Assembly: GCA_003159055.1 (NCBI GenBank)
Contig: PMLH01000606.1
Location: 1,052 to 17,247 of the forward strand
Direction: 5' to 3'
Source: Myxococcales bacterium
Lineage (GTDB): Bacteria > Myxococcota > Polyangia > Fen-1088
Length of the DNA: 16,196 nucleotides
Part shown: piece after piece, positions 1 through 6,970 of the stretch
Position numbering within the stretch: the first letter of the stretch is position 1
Layout: every line of letters begins with the position of its first letter
Translations under genes and position numbers: made by a program
The notes under the pieces: model-generated
What the model saw: only the letters and a program-made list of their open reading frames with translations
The model's database searches: none
What the model was told of the DNA's origin: nothing

Positions 1-438
1 GGCAAGGTCACCAACTGGAAGGAAGTGGGCGGCAAGGACGCGAAGATCATTCTCTACTCGCGCGAGAACAGCTCGGGAACCTACGTGTTCTTCAAGGAGC
101 ACGTGCTCAAAAATGCCGACTACGCGCAGCGCGCGCAGAGCATGCCCGGCACCGCCGCGGTGGTGAATGCGGTCTCGAAGGAGAAGAACGGCATTGGTTA
201 CGGCGGAGCCGCGTACGCCAAAGGGATCCGCGTGCTAAACATCAAGAAGGACGCGGACAGTCCCGCGGTCGAGCCGAATCTGGCGAACGTGCAGAGCGGA
301 AGTTACCCGCTCTCTCGGCCGCTCTTCTTCTACCTGCGCAACAAGGCGGCCGGCGACATCAAGGCTTTCATCGACTGGGTGCTCTCGCCCGAGGGTCAGG
401 AGATCGTCACCAAGGTCGGCTACTTCCCGGTGAAGTAG
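1..438 (+). CDS. pstS: PstS phosphate-binding protein, C-terminal part (5' end outside window)
   Basis: This is the periplasmic substrate-binding subunit of the high-affinity phosphate ABC transporter, binding phosphate and delivering it to PstCAB. The frame is open from base 1 and ends at the TAG at 436-438, so about 145 C-terminal residues are visible. Family hallmarks seen: an opening Gly-Lys-Val-Thr-Asn-Trp (the PstS 'G-x-I-x-x-W' segment), then SRENSSGTYVFF, the R-x-x-SGT phosphate-contact loop, then KNGIGYGG, and a C-terminal SRPLFFYLRNK...FIDWVLSPEGQ block ending in VGYFPV, which is how PstS proteins normally end. No pstC follows; a hairpin comes directly after the gene, so it is either the last gene of its operon or stands alone. 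Identification is strong. Which paralogue it is cannot be told without the missing N-terminus. Confidence 0.93.
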   Translation, partial: GKVTNWKEVGGKDAKIILYSRENSSGTYVFFKEHVLKNADYAQRAQSMPGTAAVVNAVSKEKNGIGYGGAAYAKGIRVLNIKKDADSPAVEPNLANVQSGSYPLSRPLFFYLRNKAAGDIKAFIDWVLSPEGQEIVTKVGYFPVK

Positions 439-474
439 CAACGATTCGCCGACACCCGTTGGCCACCACTGTAA

Positions 475-506
475 GCGAGGCAGGTCGACTTGTCGATCTG
501 CCTCGT
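475..506 (+). terminator. Strong hairpin after pstS, probable terminator
   Basis: Bases 476-489 pair with 492-505 around a two-base loop: GAGGCAGGTCGAC against GTCGATCTGCCTC, with one G-T wobble and an added outer C-G pair. It lies 37 bases after the pstS stop. No clean T-run follows, only TCGTGTCTTG, so it is an imperfect intrinsic terminator, but the stem is long and GC-rich. Confidence 0.6.
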
Positions 507-544
507 CGTGTCTTGCGTAGGTCAGTCCCGAAAGGGTTGCCTAG

Positions 545-579
545 ATGTCACCCGTCTGAAACACGCGGTTTGCTATCGT
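545..579 (+). promoter_or_regulatory. Pho-box-like direct repeat and possible -10 before the ornithine-lipid gene pair
   Basis: Two 7-base units separated by 4 bases: ATGTCAC (545-551), CCGT, CTGAAAC (556-562). Against the E. coli PhoB half-site CTGTCAC they match at 6 and 5 of 7 positions, and the 11-base period is the PhoB spacing. A possible -10, TATCGT, sits at 574-579, 11 bases after the second unit, as in PhoB-activated promoters that lack a good -35. Transcription would start just before the Shine-Dalgarno at 590-596. Found by eye; chance matches of this kind are possible. Confidence 0.35.
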
Positions 580-600
580 AGATTTCGCCAGGAGGTTCAC

Positions 601-783
601 ATGGCAGCGAGCAAGCCCGAGCAACGAGAAGACGGTCTGCAGCTCAAGGCAGCCGATTCACTACTCGAGGACGAGCTCACGCTCGACCCAGCGGATTTCG
701 AATTGGATGAGATGCTCCGCTCTCTGCGTCTCGATCAATGGTTTGCCATGGCCGAGGAAGGCATGCCCCTGTGGGTGTGCTAG
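601..783 (+). CDS. Small acidic hypothetical protein (60 aa), coupled to the downstream acyltransferase
   Basis: I do not recognise this protein. It starts at ATG 601 behind a near-perfect Shine-Dalgarno, AGGAGGT at 590-596, the best ribosome-binding site in this part of the window, and stops at TAG 781-783. It is rich in Asp, Glu and Leu with no signal peptide or membrane helix. The middle (about residues 19-45, ADSLLEDELTLDPADFELDE) could form an amphipathic helix, and it ends Pro-Leu-Trp-Val-Cys. Its 3' end overlaps the most likely GTG start of the large acyltransferase gene, so ribosomes finishing here would restart there. It may be a translational leader or a small partner of the enzyme. 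A frameshifted N-terminus of the enzyme is less likely, because the enzyme has its own complete domain start. The strong ribosome-binding site argues that it is translated. Confidence 0.6.
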   Translation: MAASKPEQREDGLQLKAADSLLEDELTLDPADFELDEMLRSLRLDQWFAMAEEGMPLWVC

Positions 784-2666
784 CCACTGGCGACGTTGTC
801 CCCATGGCCGCCTCGAATCAGTCCGCGGACGATGGAGTTGTTGCAGGCAGGCCCCGTCGATTGGTCGAACTGGGAGCGTCCATTACCAGCCCCGTGGGAC
901 GGTCCTTCTTCCGCATTATCGAACAGCCGGTCGAGAGGCTGCTCTCTCTGGCCGCTCTCAATCTGCTGTACTCGGGCATGTCCCCGACCGCTGGAGACCG
1001 CAGTTACTTCGCCACGGCTCTGCGTGGGCTGGGCGTGGCGTACGACCTGTTGCCCGAGGATATGGCGAAGATCCCAGTGATTGGCCCTTTGGTCATCGTC
1101 GCCAATCATCCCTTCGGAGGGATCGACGGGCTCATCCTTGGGGATATTCTGACTCAGGTTCGGCCCGATTTTCGACTGATGGCGAACCGGCTTCTGCACG
1201 GCATTCCGGAATTGACTCCTTGGCTATTGCCAGTCGATGCCTTCGGCGGACCGCAGTCTCGTGCGCACAACGTTTCGTACCTGCGCCTGGCCATCAAATG
1301 GCTTGGGCAGGGTGGAGCACTTGGGATCTTTCCCGCGGGAGCGGTGTCACATCTGCAACTACGCAAAGGCTGCATCGCCGATCCGGATTGGCACACGACG
1401 GTTGCGAGACTTGCGCGGAGAACTGGCGCAACCGTCCTCACCATGTTTTTCGACGGGCACAACAGCATGATGTTTCAACTGTCGGGGCTTATTCATCCCA
1501 AGCTGCGCACGGCCCTGCTGCCGTCGGAACTGGTAAGGCGCACCCATTCTCGGGTGGCCGTGCGCATCGGGCGCCCCATCGAGCCGCACAAGGTGTCGCG
1601 CTATCCGGACGACGCAACGCTGACGAGGTATCTTCGCTTCAAGACGTACATGCTGAAGTGGCGGGAAAGTCCGATCCGGCCGCGCTTTTCACCGCAGCGA
1701 CCTGAGGCGGCGCAGAAACCCATGGCGGAGCCTCAGCCATCGCGCGCATTGAAGGCTGAGGTTGGGTTCTTGCCAGCGTCGGCGCTGCTGGCGGAGCAGG
1801 GCAAGTACCAGGTGTTTCTCGCGGGTGCGGACAGCATACCGTCGCTGCTTGCCGAAATTGGCCAGCTGCGCGAACGAACCTTTCGGGCGGTGGGCGAGGG
1901 AACCGGACAAGCCTCCGACCTCGACCGCTTCGACGACCACTATCAGCACTTGTTCCTCTGGAACGTGGTTCGTCAGGAGGTGGTCGGCAGCTATCGGCTG
2001 GGAAGGGTCGACGAAATCCTGAAGCAACGGGGTACCGATGGGCTGTACACGAATACGCTGTTCAAGCTGAAACCGGACCTCCTTGAGCGGCTTGGGCCGG
2101 CACTCGAGTTGGGCCGGTCCTTCGTGCGCCAGGAATACCAGGGTCAGGCGATTCCACTTGCGCTCATCTGGCGAGGCATCGGCGAGTACCTGGTGCGCAA
2201 TCCGACCTACAAGGTTCTGTTTGGTCCTGTGAGCATCAGCAAGGAATATGAAGGCCTGTCGCGTCGGCTCATGGTGGAGTTCCTGGCCAAGCGCTGTGGC
2301 CACAATACGCTCGGGCCGCTGGTCAAGCCCCGCAATCCGTTGCGCGACCGCCTAAGCCGGCAGGAGCGCGACGCCTTGGCTGAGCTTGTTCGCGATGCCG
2401 ACGACATCTCGGCTTTGGTGTCGGAGATTGAAGGCGACCGCAAGGGCCTGCCCGTCCTGCTGCGCCATTACTTGCGTCTGAATGCGTTCTTGCTCAGCTT
2501 CAATCTCGATGCCAGCTTTGGCAACTGCATAGACGGACTCATTGTGGTGGACCTTAGGACGGCCGAGCCGAAGTTGCTTCGGCGCTATCTGGGCGATGCA
2601 GGCTACGAGAGCTACACGCGCGTGCCCGGCCTGACCCCGGTCCTTTCGTTGCGGACGCGGTCGTAG
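771..2666 (+). CDS. olsF: Two-domain acyltransferase, OlsF-like ornithine-lipid synthase
   Basis: Predicted to make ornithine lipid, a phosphorus-free membrane lipid, by N-acylating ornithine with a 3-hydroxyacyl group and then O-acylating the product. About 631 residues. The N-terminal half (roughly 30-300) is a PlsC-type lysophospholipid acyltransferase with NHPFGGIDG near residues 112-120 (an H-x5-D version of the usual H-x4-D box) and FPAGAVSH further on. The C-terminal half (roughly 345-630) is an OlsB/GNAT-type N-acyltransferase with RERTFR, DRFDDHYQHLFLW, GSYRLGR, ELGRSFV and LFGPVSIS motifs. This N-to-C order is that of Serratia OlsF. Start chosen: GTG 771, with GAGGAAGG at 754-761 and an overlap with the stop of the small upstream ORF. 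ATG 804 has no good ribosome-binding site but is a possible alternative (620 aa). The enzyme class is sure; the ornithine substrate is inferred from the family. Confidence 0.82.
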   Translation: MGVLATGDVVPMAASNQSADDGVVAGRPRRLVELGASITSPVGRSFFRIIEQPVERLLSLAALNLLYSGMSPTAGDRSYFATALRGLGVAYDLLPEDMAKIPVIGPLVIVANHPFGGIDGLILGDILTQVRPDFRLMANRLLHGIPELTPWLLPVDAFGGPQSRAHNVSYLRLAIKWLGQGGALGIFPAGAVSHLQLRKGCIADPDWHTTVARLARRTGATVLTMFFDGHNSMMFQLSGLIHPKLRTALLPSELVRRTHSRVAVRIGRPIEPHKVSRYPDDATLTRYLRFKTYMLKWRESPIRPRFSPQRPEAAQKPMAEPQPSRALKAEVGFLPASALLAEQGKYQVFLAGADSIPSLLAEIGQLRERTFRAVGEGTGQASDLDRFDDHYQHLFLWNVVRQEVVGSYRLGRVDEILKQRGTDGLYTNTLFKLKPDLLERLGPALELGRSFVRQEYQGQAIPLALIWRGIGEYLVRNPTYKVLFGPVSISKEYEGLSRRLMVEFLAKRCGHNTLGPLVKPRNPLRDRLSRQERDALAELVRDADDISALVSEIEGDRKGLPVLLRHYLRLNAFLLSFNLDASFGNCIDGLIVVDLRTAEPKLLRRYLGDAGYESYTRVPGLTPVLSLRTRS

Positions 2667-2724
2667 ATCCATCGCCCCGTCGGAGCTGCGACGAGCAAAG
2701 CGCAATTCGACTATCCCGCCGGGC

Positions 2725-2755
2725 GCGCCTCGCATCCGGCCCGGCTGCGAGGCGC
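2725..2755. terminator. Hairpin between convergent genes, possible bidirectional terminator
   Basis: A perfect 10-base inverted repeat, GCGCCTCGCA (2725-2734) and TGCGAGGCGC (2746-2755), with an 11-base loop, lies in the 116-base gap between the acyltransferase stop (2666) and the phosphodiesterase stop (2783, minus strand). No T-run is present on either side, so termination is inferred from the position and the stem. Confidence 0.5.
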
Positions 2756-2782
2756 CACGTTCGGTCTGAATTACCGCGACAC

Positions 2783-4369
2783 CTAGAATCCGGGCAAAGC
2801 CGGTGTCTGCTCCACCTGTACTGACTTCAGTGCATCCGGGTCGAGCCCCAAGGCGCGCAGGATCGTCGGAGCGACCTGCGAGGTCAGCACCGGCGTCTTC
2901 AAGATGCGGCTCCGCATGTGTGGTCGCGAGACGACCATGCCGACGTTGGTATCGCCAAAGCTGAAGCCACCATGTTCTGCAATCTTCTTCTTCGATGTAG
3001 TGTAGATGGTACCGTAGGTCGGCTGCACGATGAGATCCGGCGTGCGGTCGTCTCTTAACGGATTGTTGAACTTGAGCCGCAGTTCCTTGTCGGCCAGTAC
3101 CTCGTCAATAAAGAGCGCCTTCGCGTTGGCGTTCAAGTAGGCAGCGACTGCGGCAGCTTGGCTTTGGTCCGCGAGCCAGATGAGCGCCACATCGTCGTCC
3201 ATGACGAAGCCGCAGGGGCCGGTCGTGCAGGCGGCAGCACCGGCAATTGCCTGCGCGGCTGGACTGCTGGCCGCGTCTGGAAGGCCCGCCACCAAGTCGG
3301 CAAAGTGTCCCGGTTTGTTCACCTTGAGCGGGCTGATTGGCGACTGCCCGTGCTTGGCGCTGACGATGAAGAGAGTCGAGTCGTAGATTCCCTGACTCCT
3401 GAGCGCGTCGATCATGCTCTGGAGTGCTTGGTCGGTATTCTCAAGCGCGTAGGCCAGAACGTCGCTGGGTGTTCCGGAACCGTCCTTGTATCCGCCGGGC
3501 TGTCCGTTCAAACGTGGGTCGGTGTCCTCGGTGCAACTGCCATCGGCGTTGTCCTTCGCAAGCTTCTGGCCGACGCTCACGGCCTGAAAGTTCATGCCGA
3601 ACACGGTCGGGATGCCAGGCGAGGTCGAGCCGTCGTGGTTGCGCCCGTGAATCTGATTGAGGACCGCTGCAACCTTCTTTTGGTCGTTCTTCACCGTGCA
3701 GACGACGCTGACCGTGGCGTCCGCGCCGCCCACGTTCGTGATCTCGGGCGTGTAAAGATCGGCAACGCCCCTGCCCGACGGACCGTTGACCAAGTCGTAG
3801 GCCGGATGCTTGTCGGCCCAGGCGGTCTGGCCGCCAGCCGCTCGGACAACTTCAAAGACGGTGTTCGTCTTGACGAACTCGTGCGGGTAGACAGGAATGC
3901 AATCTCCGTGCTCATTTAGACGCCGTGGCAATTTGCTCGGGTCGATCACGTCCTTCGAGACGTTCGCGCTATCATGCAGGTCGATGCTCTCGTCGAAGAC
4001 CACGGTGTTGCCAGGTTGCCCCGAGCAAGACGTGTTGGTTGGATCGAAGAGTCTGCGGTCGTAACTAACGTCGTAGAAGACGCCGTGGCTGATGGGCGAA
4101 CCGCCCGTCACGAGCGCGAGGAGCCCGGGGAATGAATCACTGTGGGCCGGCAGACGCGCGTTGGTATAGGTCACGCCATGGTCGGCGAGCGTGGCCAGTG
4201 CGGAATGGGGGTGGCTCTCGACGAAGCGAGCGACATCCAAAGCGTGAAGTCCGTCAATGCTGACGAGCAACACGTGGTCGGCCAAGTCGTCGCGAGCGGT
4301 TTGGCCTTTTGCAAAGAGTGTACTCGGTATGAGAAGCGAAAGTACGGCAACTTCATTCGTAGGGCGCAT
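2783..4369 (-). CDS. Exported alkaline phosphatase-superfamily / nucleotide pyrophosphatase-phosphodiesterase family protein
   Basis: A metal-dependent phospho- or phosphodiester hydrolase, 528 residues, probably periplasmic or secreted. Residues 1-20 form a signal peptide (MRPTNEVAVLSLLIPSTLFA). Family landmarks: VSIDG (Asp39, first metal ligand), then HSDSFPG, where Ser79 aligns with the Thr/Ser nucleophile of NPP enzymes (T-F-P-N), VTGG...SHG, a mid-chain WADKHPAYD, IVSAKHGQSP, and EHGGFSF near the C-terminus (metal-binding His). In SAKHG the Asp of the usual SDHG metal pair is replaced by Lys, a variant I recall in a bacterial subfamily. Several Cys in the middle suggest disulfides. Start: ATG 4369 with GGAGG 5 bases upstream; the frame stays open to 4612 but that part lacks a signal peptide. 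The exact substrate is unknown. Confidence 0.85.
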   Translation of the reverse strand: MRPTNEVAVLSLLIPSTLFAKGQTARDDLADHVLLVSIDGLHALDVARFVESHPHSALATLADHGVTYTNARLPAHSDSFPGLLALVTGGSPISHGVFYDVSYDRRLFDPTNTSCSGQPGNTVVFDESIDLHDSANVSKDVIDPSKLPRRLNEHGDCIPVYPHEFVKTNTVFEVVRAAGGQTAWADKHPAYDLVNGPSGRGVADLYTPEITNVGGADATVSVVCTVKNDQKKVAAVLNQIHGRNHDGSTSPGIPTVFGMNFQAVSVGQKLAKDNADGSCTEDTDPRLNGQPGGYKDGSGTPSDVLAYALENTDQALQSMIDALRSQGIYDSTLFIVSAKHGQSPISPLKVNKPGHFADLVAGLPDAASSPAAQAIAGAAACTTGPCGFVMDDDVALIWLADQSQAAAVAAYLNANAKALFIDEVLADKELRLKFNNPLRDDRTPDLIVQPTYGTIYTTSKKKIAEHGGFSFGDTNVGMVVSRPHMRSRILKTPVLTSQVAPTILRALGLDPDALKSVQVEQTPALPGF

Positions 4370-4463
4370 GGTACCTCCGATGGTGATGAATTTCGGATAC
4401 GCAGGTGCACCCGCACCCGTCTCCGATTGCGGTGGTCCATGCCATGCGCCAAAGGGTTGCCAA

Positions 4464-4481
4464 GCAACTGTTATGTGACGA
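4464..4481 (-). promoter_or_regulatory. Weak Pho-box-like direct repeat before the phosphodiesterase gene
   Basis: Read on the minus strand: TCGTCAC, ATAA, CAGTTGC, two 7-base units with a 4-base spacer, matching CTGTCAC at 5 and 4 of 7 positions. It lies about 95 bases upstream of the phosphodiesterase start, and the second unit resembles the CCGTTGC units at 7942 and 7964. I see no convincing -10 at the expected distance, so this is suggestive only. Confidence 0.18.
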
Positions 4482-4532
4482 AAAGAAGACGGACCGCACA
4501 GCGTCGCGGTCGCCGCGCTAGGAAACGCAGAA

Positions 4533-4796
4533 TTAGCTCGCCAAGGGGACGTGAAGCTCGCGCCCGATCGCATCCACTGCGTCGCGAACGGTGACAAGAG
4601 TCCTGGGGTCAAGCTCTTCCAAGGCAGTCCCGAAGGTAGCCTCGATCTCGTACATCAACTCAGCGACCGCCAACGAGTCGATGCCCAGGTCATCTCGCAA
4701 GCGGGTGTCCCATTGAATCTGCTGAACCGAGAGTCGAGTGTTGACTCTTTCCGTAATAATGGCGGCAAGCCTTGCGCGGATCTCCTCGGGTGTCAT
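4533..4796 (-). CDS. Acyl carrier protein
   Basis: An 87-residue acyl carrier protein that holds acyl chains as thioesters on a phosphopantetheine arm. The attachment site is clear: DDLGIDSL with Ser41, at the normal place at the start of helix II, followed by the acidic recognition helix AVAELMYEIEATFG. The length is typical for a stand-alone ACP of fatty-acid or polyketide type. Its ATG overlaps the ketosynthase stop by the sequence ATGA (4793-4796), so the two are translationally coupled, and GAGGAG lies upstream inside the ketosynthase gene. It is more diverged than a housekeeping AcpP and sits outside any fab cluster here, so it probably serves a specialised acyl product with its coupled ketosynthase. 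A 163-base gap separates it from the phosphodiesterase gene on the same strand. Confidence 0.9.
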   Translation of the reverse strand: MTPEEIRARLAAIITERVNTRLSVQQIQWDTRLRDDLGIDSLAVAELMYEIEATFGTALEELDPRTLVTVRDAVDAIGRELHVPLAS

Positions 4797-6109
4797 TGCA
4801 GCATCTCCTCAGGTTGACGGACGACAAGCACGGCGTTCTCTCCGCCGAAAGCAAATGAGTTCTTGATGGCGACGCGCACATCGCAACGACGTGCCGCATT
4901 CGGCACGTAGTCGAGATTGCAGGCTGGATCCGGAGTGTCGTAGTTGATGGTCGGAGGGATCATCCCGTCGCGCAAGGTAAGCAGCGTGCTGACCAGCTCC
5001 AGCGCGCCCGAGGCGCCCATGGTGTGTCCAAGCACCGACTTGTTGGCACTGACCGCGACGCGATCTGCCTGGGGTCCCAATGCCAGGCGCACGGCGCGCG
5101 TTTCGGCTTCGTCGTTGAGCTTGGTCGAGGTCCCATGCGCGTTGACATAGTCCACATCTTCGGCGCAGAGTCCGGCAGAGTGCAGGGCCCGCTCGATGGC
5201 CTGGTGCTGTCCCACAGGGTCGGGTGCGGTCAGATGACTGGCGTCGCTGGTGGCACCGTAGCCGGCAATTTCACCGAGGCAGCGGGCGCCACGCTGACGG
5301 GCGTGCTCAGCGTCCTCCAGCACCAGCATGGCAGCTGCTTCCGACATCACCAGGCCATCGCGGGCCGAGTCGAAGGGACGGCAGGCACGTGTGGGGTCCG
5401 GATTTCGCGACAAGACGCGCAAGTTGGACCAGCCGCCAAGAATACTTCCGCATATGGGTGCGTCGGCGCCACCAGCCAGGACGACAGTGTCTTCGCCATA
5501 CCGAATGCGGCGGAAGGCCTCCCCCAGCGCGACCGCGCCCGAGGCGCACGCAGCGGCGACGGTAAAATGGCTGCCACCCAACTTGTATTGGATCGACAAG
5601 TTGCTGGACAGCGAGTTGAACATGTTGCGGGTGACCGCCAGCGGGTGCATCTTGCGCCAGCCGCGCAGGAAGTACGAGTCGTAGACATCCTGCAGACCTT
5701 GCGAGGCGCCGAAGGCCGATCCGACCACGACGGAGATCGGCCGCCTTTCGTCAGCGAGCGCGCCAAGCCCGGACGATTCCAGTGCCAGGCCGCCAGCGAG
5801 AAGGCCAATGTTGGTGCAGAGGTCGTTGCGGCGAATCAGCAGCTCAGGCAAGAACGGTGTCGGACCGATCTCGGCAACCTGTCCCCCGATGCGAACCGGA
5901 TAGTCGGACGGGTCCATGCGGGTAATGGTCGAAATGCACGAGCGGCCCCCCTTCAAGGCGTCCCAGAACACCTCAACGTTGCTGCCGAAGGGCGTGACGA
6001 TGCCGATGCCAGTCACCACCACGCGGCGTTCGAGCCGTGACCTTCTCAGCGAAGGAATGATTCTGCCACCCCGGGAGGGAGGCACGAACTTCGATTCCAC
6101 GACTCCCAT
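4793..6109 (-). CDS. Beta-ketoacyl-ACP synthase, FabF (KAS II) type
   Basis: Condenses malonyl-ACP with an acyl chain, with decarboxylation, in fatty-acid or polyketide chain extension; cytosolic. 438 residues from ATG 6109. The full Cys-His-His set is present: Cys188 in AAACASGA, His325 in NAHGTSTKLND, and Lys357/His362 in NKSVLGHTMGASGA. The usual FabF opening RRVVVTGIGIVTPFG begins near residue 28, so there is a basic N-terminal extension of about 27 residues. The true start is uncertain: GTG 6148 is also in frame, and no candidate has a good Shine-Dalgarno. It overlaps the acyl carrier protein gene by ATGA and is divergent from the protease gene at 6302. No ketoreductase, dehydratase or acyltransferase neighbours are seen, so the pathway is unknown. 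Supplying the hydroxyacyl-ACP used by the nearby OlsF-like enzyme is only a speculation. Confidence 0.9.
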   Translation of the reverse strand: MGVVESKFVPPSRGGRIIPSLRRSRLERRVVVTGIGIVTPFGSNVEVFWDALKGGRSCISTITRMDPSDYPVRIGGQVAEIGPTPFLPELLIRRNDLCTNIGLLAGGLALESSGLGALADERRPISVVVGSAFGASQGLQDVYDSYFLRGWRKMHPLAVTRNMFNSLSSNLSIQYKLGGSHFTVAAACASGAVALGEAFRRIRYGEDTVVLAGGADAPICGSILGGWSNLRVLSRNPDPTRACRPFDSARDGLVMSEAAAMLVLEDAEHARQRGARCLGEIAGYGATSDASHLTAPDPVGQHQAIERALHSAGLCAEDVDYVNAHGTSTKLNDEAETRAVRLALGPQADRVAVSANKSVLGHTMGASGALELVSTLLTLRDGMIPPTINYDTPDPACNLDYVPNAARRCDVRVAIKNSFAFGGENAVLVVRQPEEMLQ

Positions 6110-6248
6110 GATGGCAGGGTAAAGCACTCCTGTCCAAATTGGAGTCACAGATGGGCAACGATCCTGGGACAGGATGATGGCGTTTCGGCGACGCGATGTT
6201 GACCGAACCCGCAGAACGAAATCGAGTGTTCACGGAATTGCCTTATAG

Positions 6249-6266
6249 ACGTCACACTCTGTTCAC
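6249..6266 (+). promoter_or_regulatory. Weak Pho-box-like direct repeat in the divergent intergenic region
   Basis: ACGTCAC, ACTC, TGTTCAC: two 7-base units with a 4-base spacer, matching the half-site CTGTCAC at 5 and 4 of 7. GTTCACG also occurs at 6228-6234 and 6261-6267, exactly 33 bases apart (three 11-base periods). The element lies 36 bases before the protease start. No good -10 follows. Weak evidence. Confidence 0.15.
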
Positions 6267-6301
6267 GCCAAAAACTTGAAAAATGTCGTGTAACAGGAGG
6301 C

Positions 6302-6877
6302 ATGAGAACATTCATCCTTTGCCTCGGAAATGAGCGGGTGTCTGACGATGGAATTGGTGCGGAGATCGGGCGGGTGTTGCAGCTGCTTCCTCTGCCGGAT
6401 GACATCCTGGTCAAGGTCGTGCCGCGCTTGCGTCTCGACCTGCTTGATGACTTGGTTGGCGTCGACCATCTTGTAATCGTGGACGCTTTGAAAGCCAACG
6501 CAGAGCCAGGCACGTGTACAGTCGTAGACGTCACCGAACATAGCGCTGCCGTTGTATCCTCGGGCTGCTGCCACTCGAGCGAAGTCTGTGACCTTATACA
6601 ACTGGCGCGGGAGGTGGCCTCCGACGACTCCGAGTTTGACATCACTATCGCTGGCGTAGAGCGTGGGTACGAAGACCTCTATGGCGCGGGTTTCAGTCAA
6701 TCAGTGCTTGCAGCACGTCCGCGCCTCGTGGATCTTGTGCTGATGGTGACCGGCGCTGGGCTGAAGGCCCGCCTGCTGGCAGCAGAGATCTTTCGCCCAG
6801 ACCACAGCACGCAGCGTATCGCCTCGCGTTGCTACGAGTGGAATGCGGGGTGCGAAGAGTGCGCGAGCTTGCAGTAG
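6302..6877 (+). CDS. Hydrogenase maturation-type endopeptidase (peptidase M52, HyaD/HybD/HycI family), orphan
   Basis: Members cut a C-terminal peptide from the large subunit of [NiFe]-hydrogenases after nickel insertion, a cytosolic step. 191 residues. The nickel-sensing residues fit: GNERVSDDGIG near residues 9-19 with Asp16 (equivalent to HybD Glu16 and HycI Asp16), IVDAL with Asp61, and CCHSSEVCDLI with His91. The last 27 residues are an extension with Cys177, Cys184 and Cys187, unusual because family members normally end near residue 165. ATG 6302 is right by homology (M-x-x-x-I-L-x-L-G-N), yet AGGAGG (6295-6300) is only one base away from it, an unusually short spacing. No hydrogenase or hyp genes are in the window, so the target is unknown and may be a distant hydrogenase or another protein. 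Confidence 0.85.
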   Translation: MRTFILCLGNERVSDDGIGAEIGRVLQLLPLPDDILVKVVPRLRLDLLDDLVGVDHLVIVDALKANAEPGTCTVVDVTEHSAAVVSSGCCHSSEVCDLIQLAREVASDDSEFDITIAGVERGYEDLYGAGFSQSVLAARPRLVDLVLMVTGAGLKARLLAAEIFRPDHSTQRIASRCYEWNAGCEECASLQ

Positions 6878-6970
6878 CCCTCGTCCTCTGATTCTGCTCG
6901 ACCCGCAAGGTTGCGTCCCATTCCATTACCATGGCCTAACTGACCGGCAATGGGGCTAGACTCCATCGCC

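Noticed and set aside
601..830. Small ORF and acyltransferase as one frameshifted gene
   Set aside because: The small ORF has its own strong ribosome-binding site and the enzyme's conserved domain begins after its own plausible start, so two coupled genes fit better, though a sequencing error cannot be excluded.
707..1705. 332-codon frame overlapping the acyltransferase
   Set aside because: Trp/Arg/Ser-rich, no motif; the other frame holds both acyltransferase domains.
3158..3919. 253-codon plus-strand frame across the phosphodiesterase gene
   Set aside because: Shadow of the minus-strand gene, which has a signal peptide, ribosome-binding site and family motifs.
4505..4517. Short hairpin CGCGG-TCG-CCGCG after the acyl carrier protein gene
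   Set aside because: A five-base stem in GC-rich DNA without a T-run is expected by chance; not listed as a terminator.
5024..6040. 338-codon plus-strand frame across the ketosynthase gene
   Set aside because: It is antisense to a ketosynthase with a complete active site, and its translation has no recognisable domain.
6302..6877. A hydrogenase gene cluster
   Set aside because: Only the protease is present; no hydrogenase subunits or hyp genes are seen on either strand.
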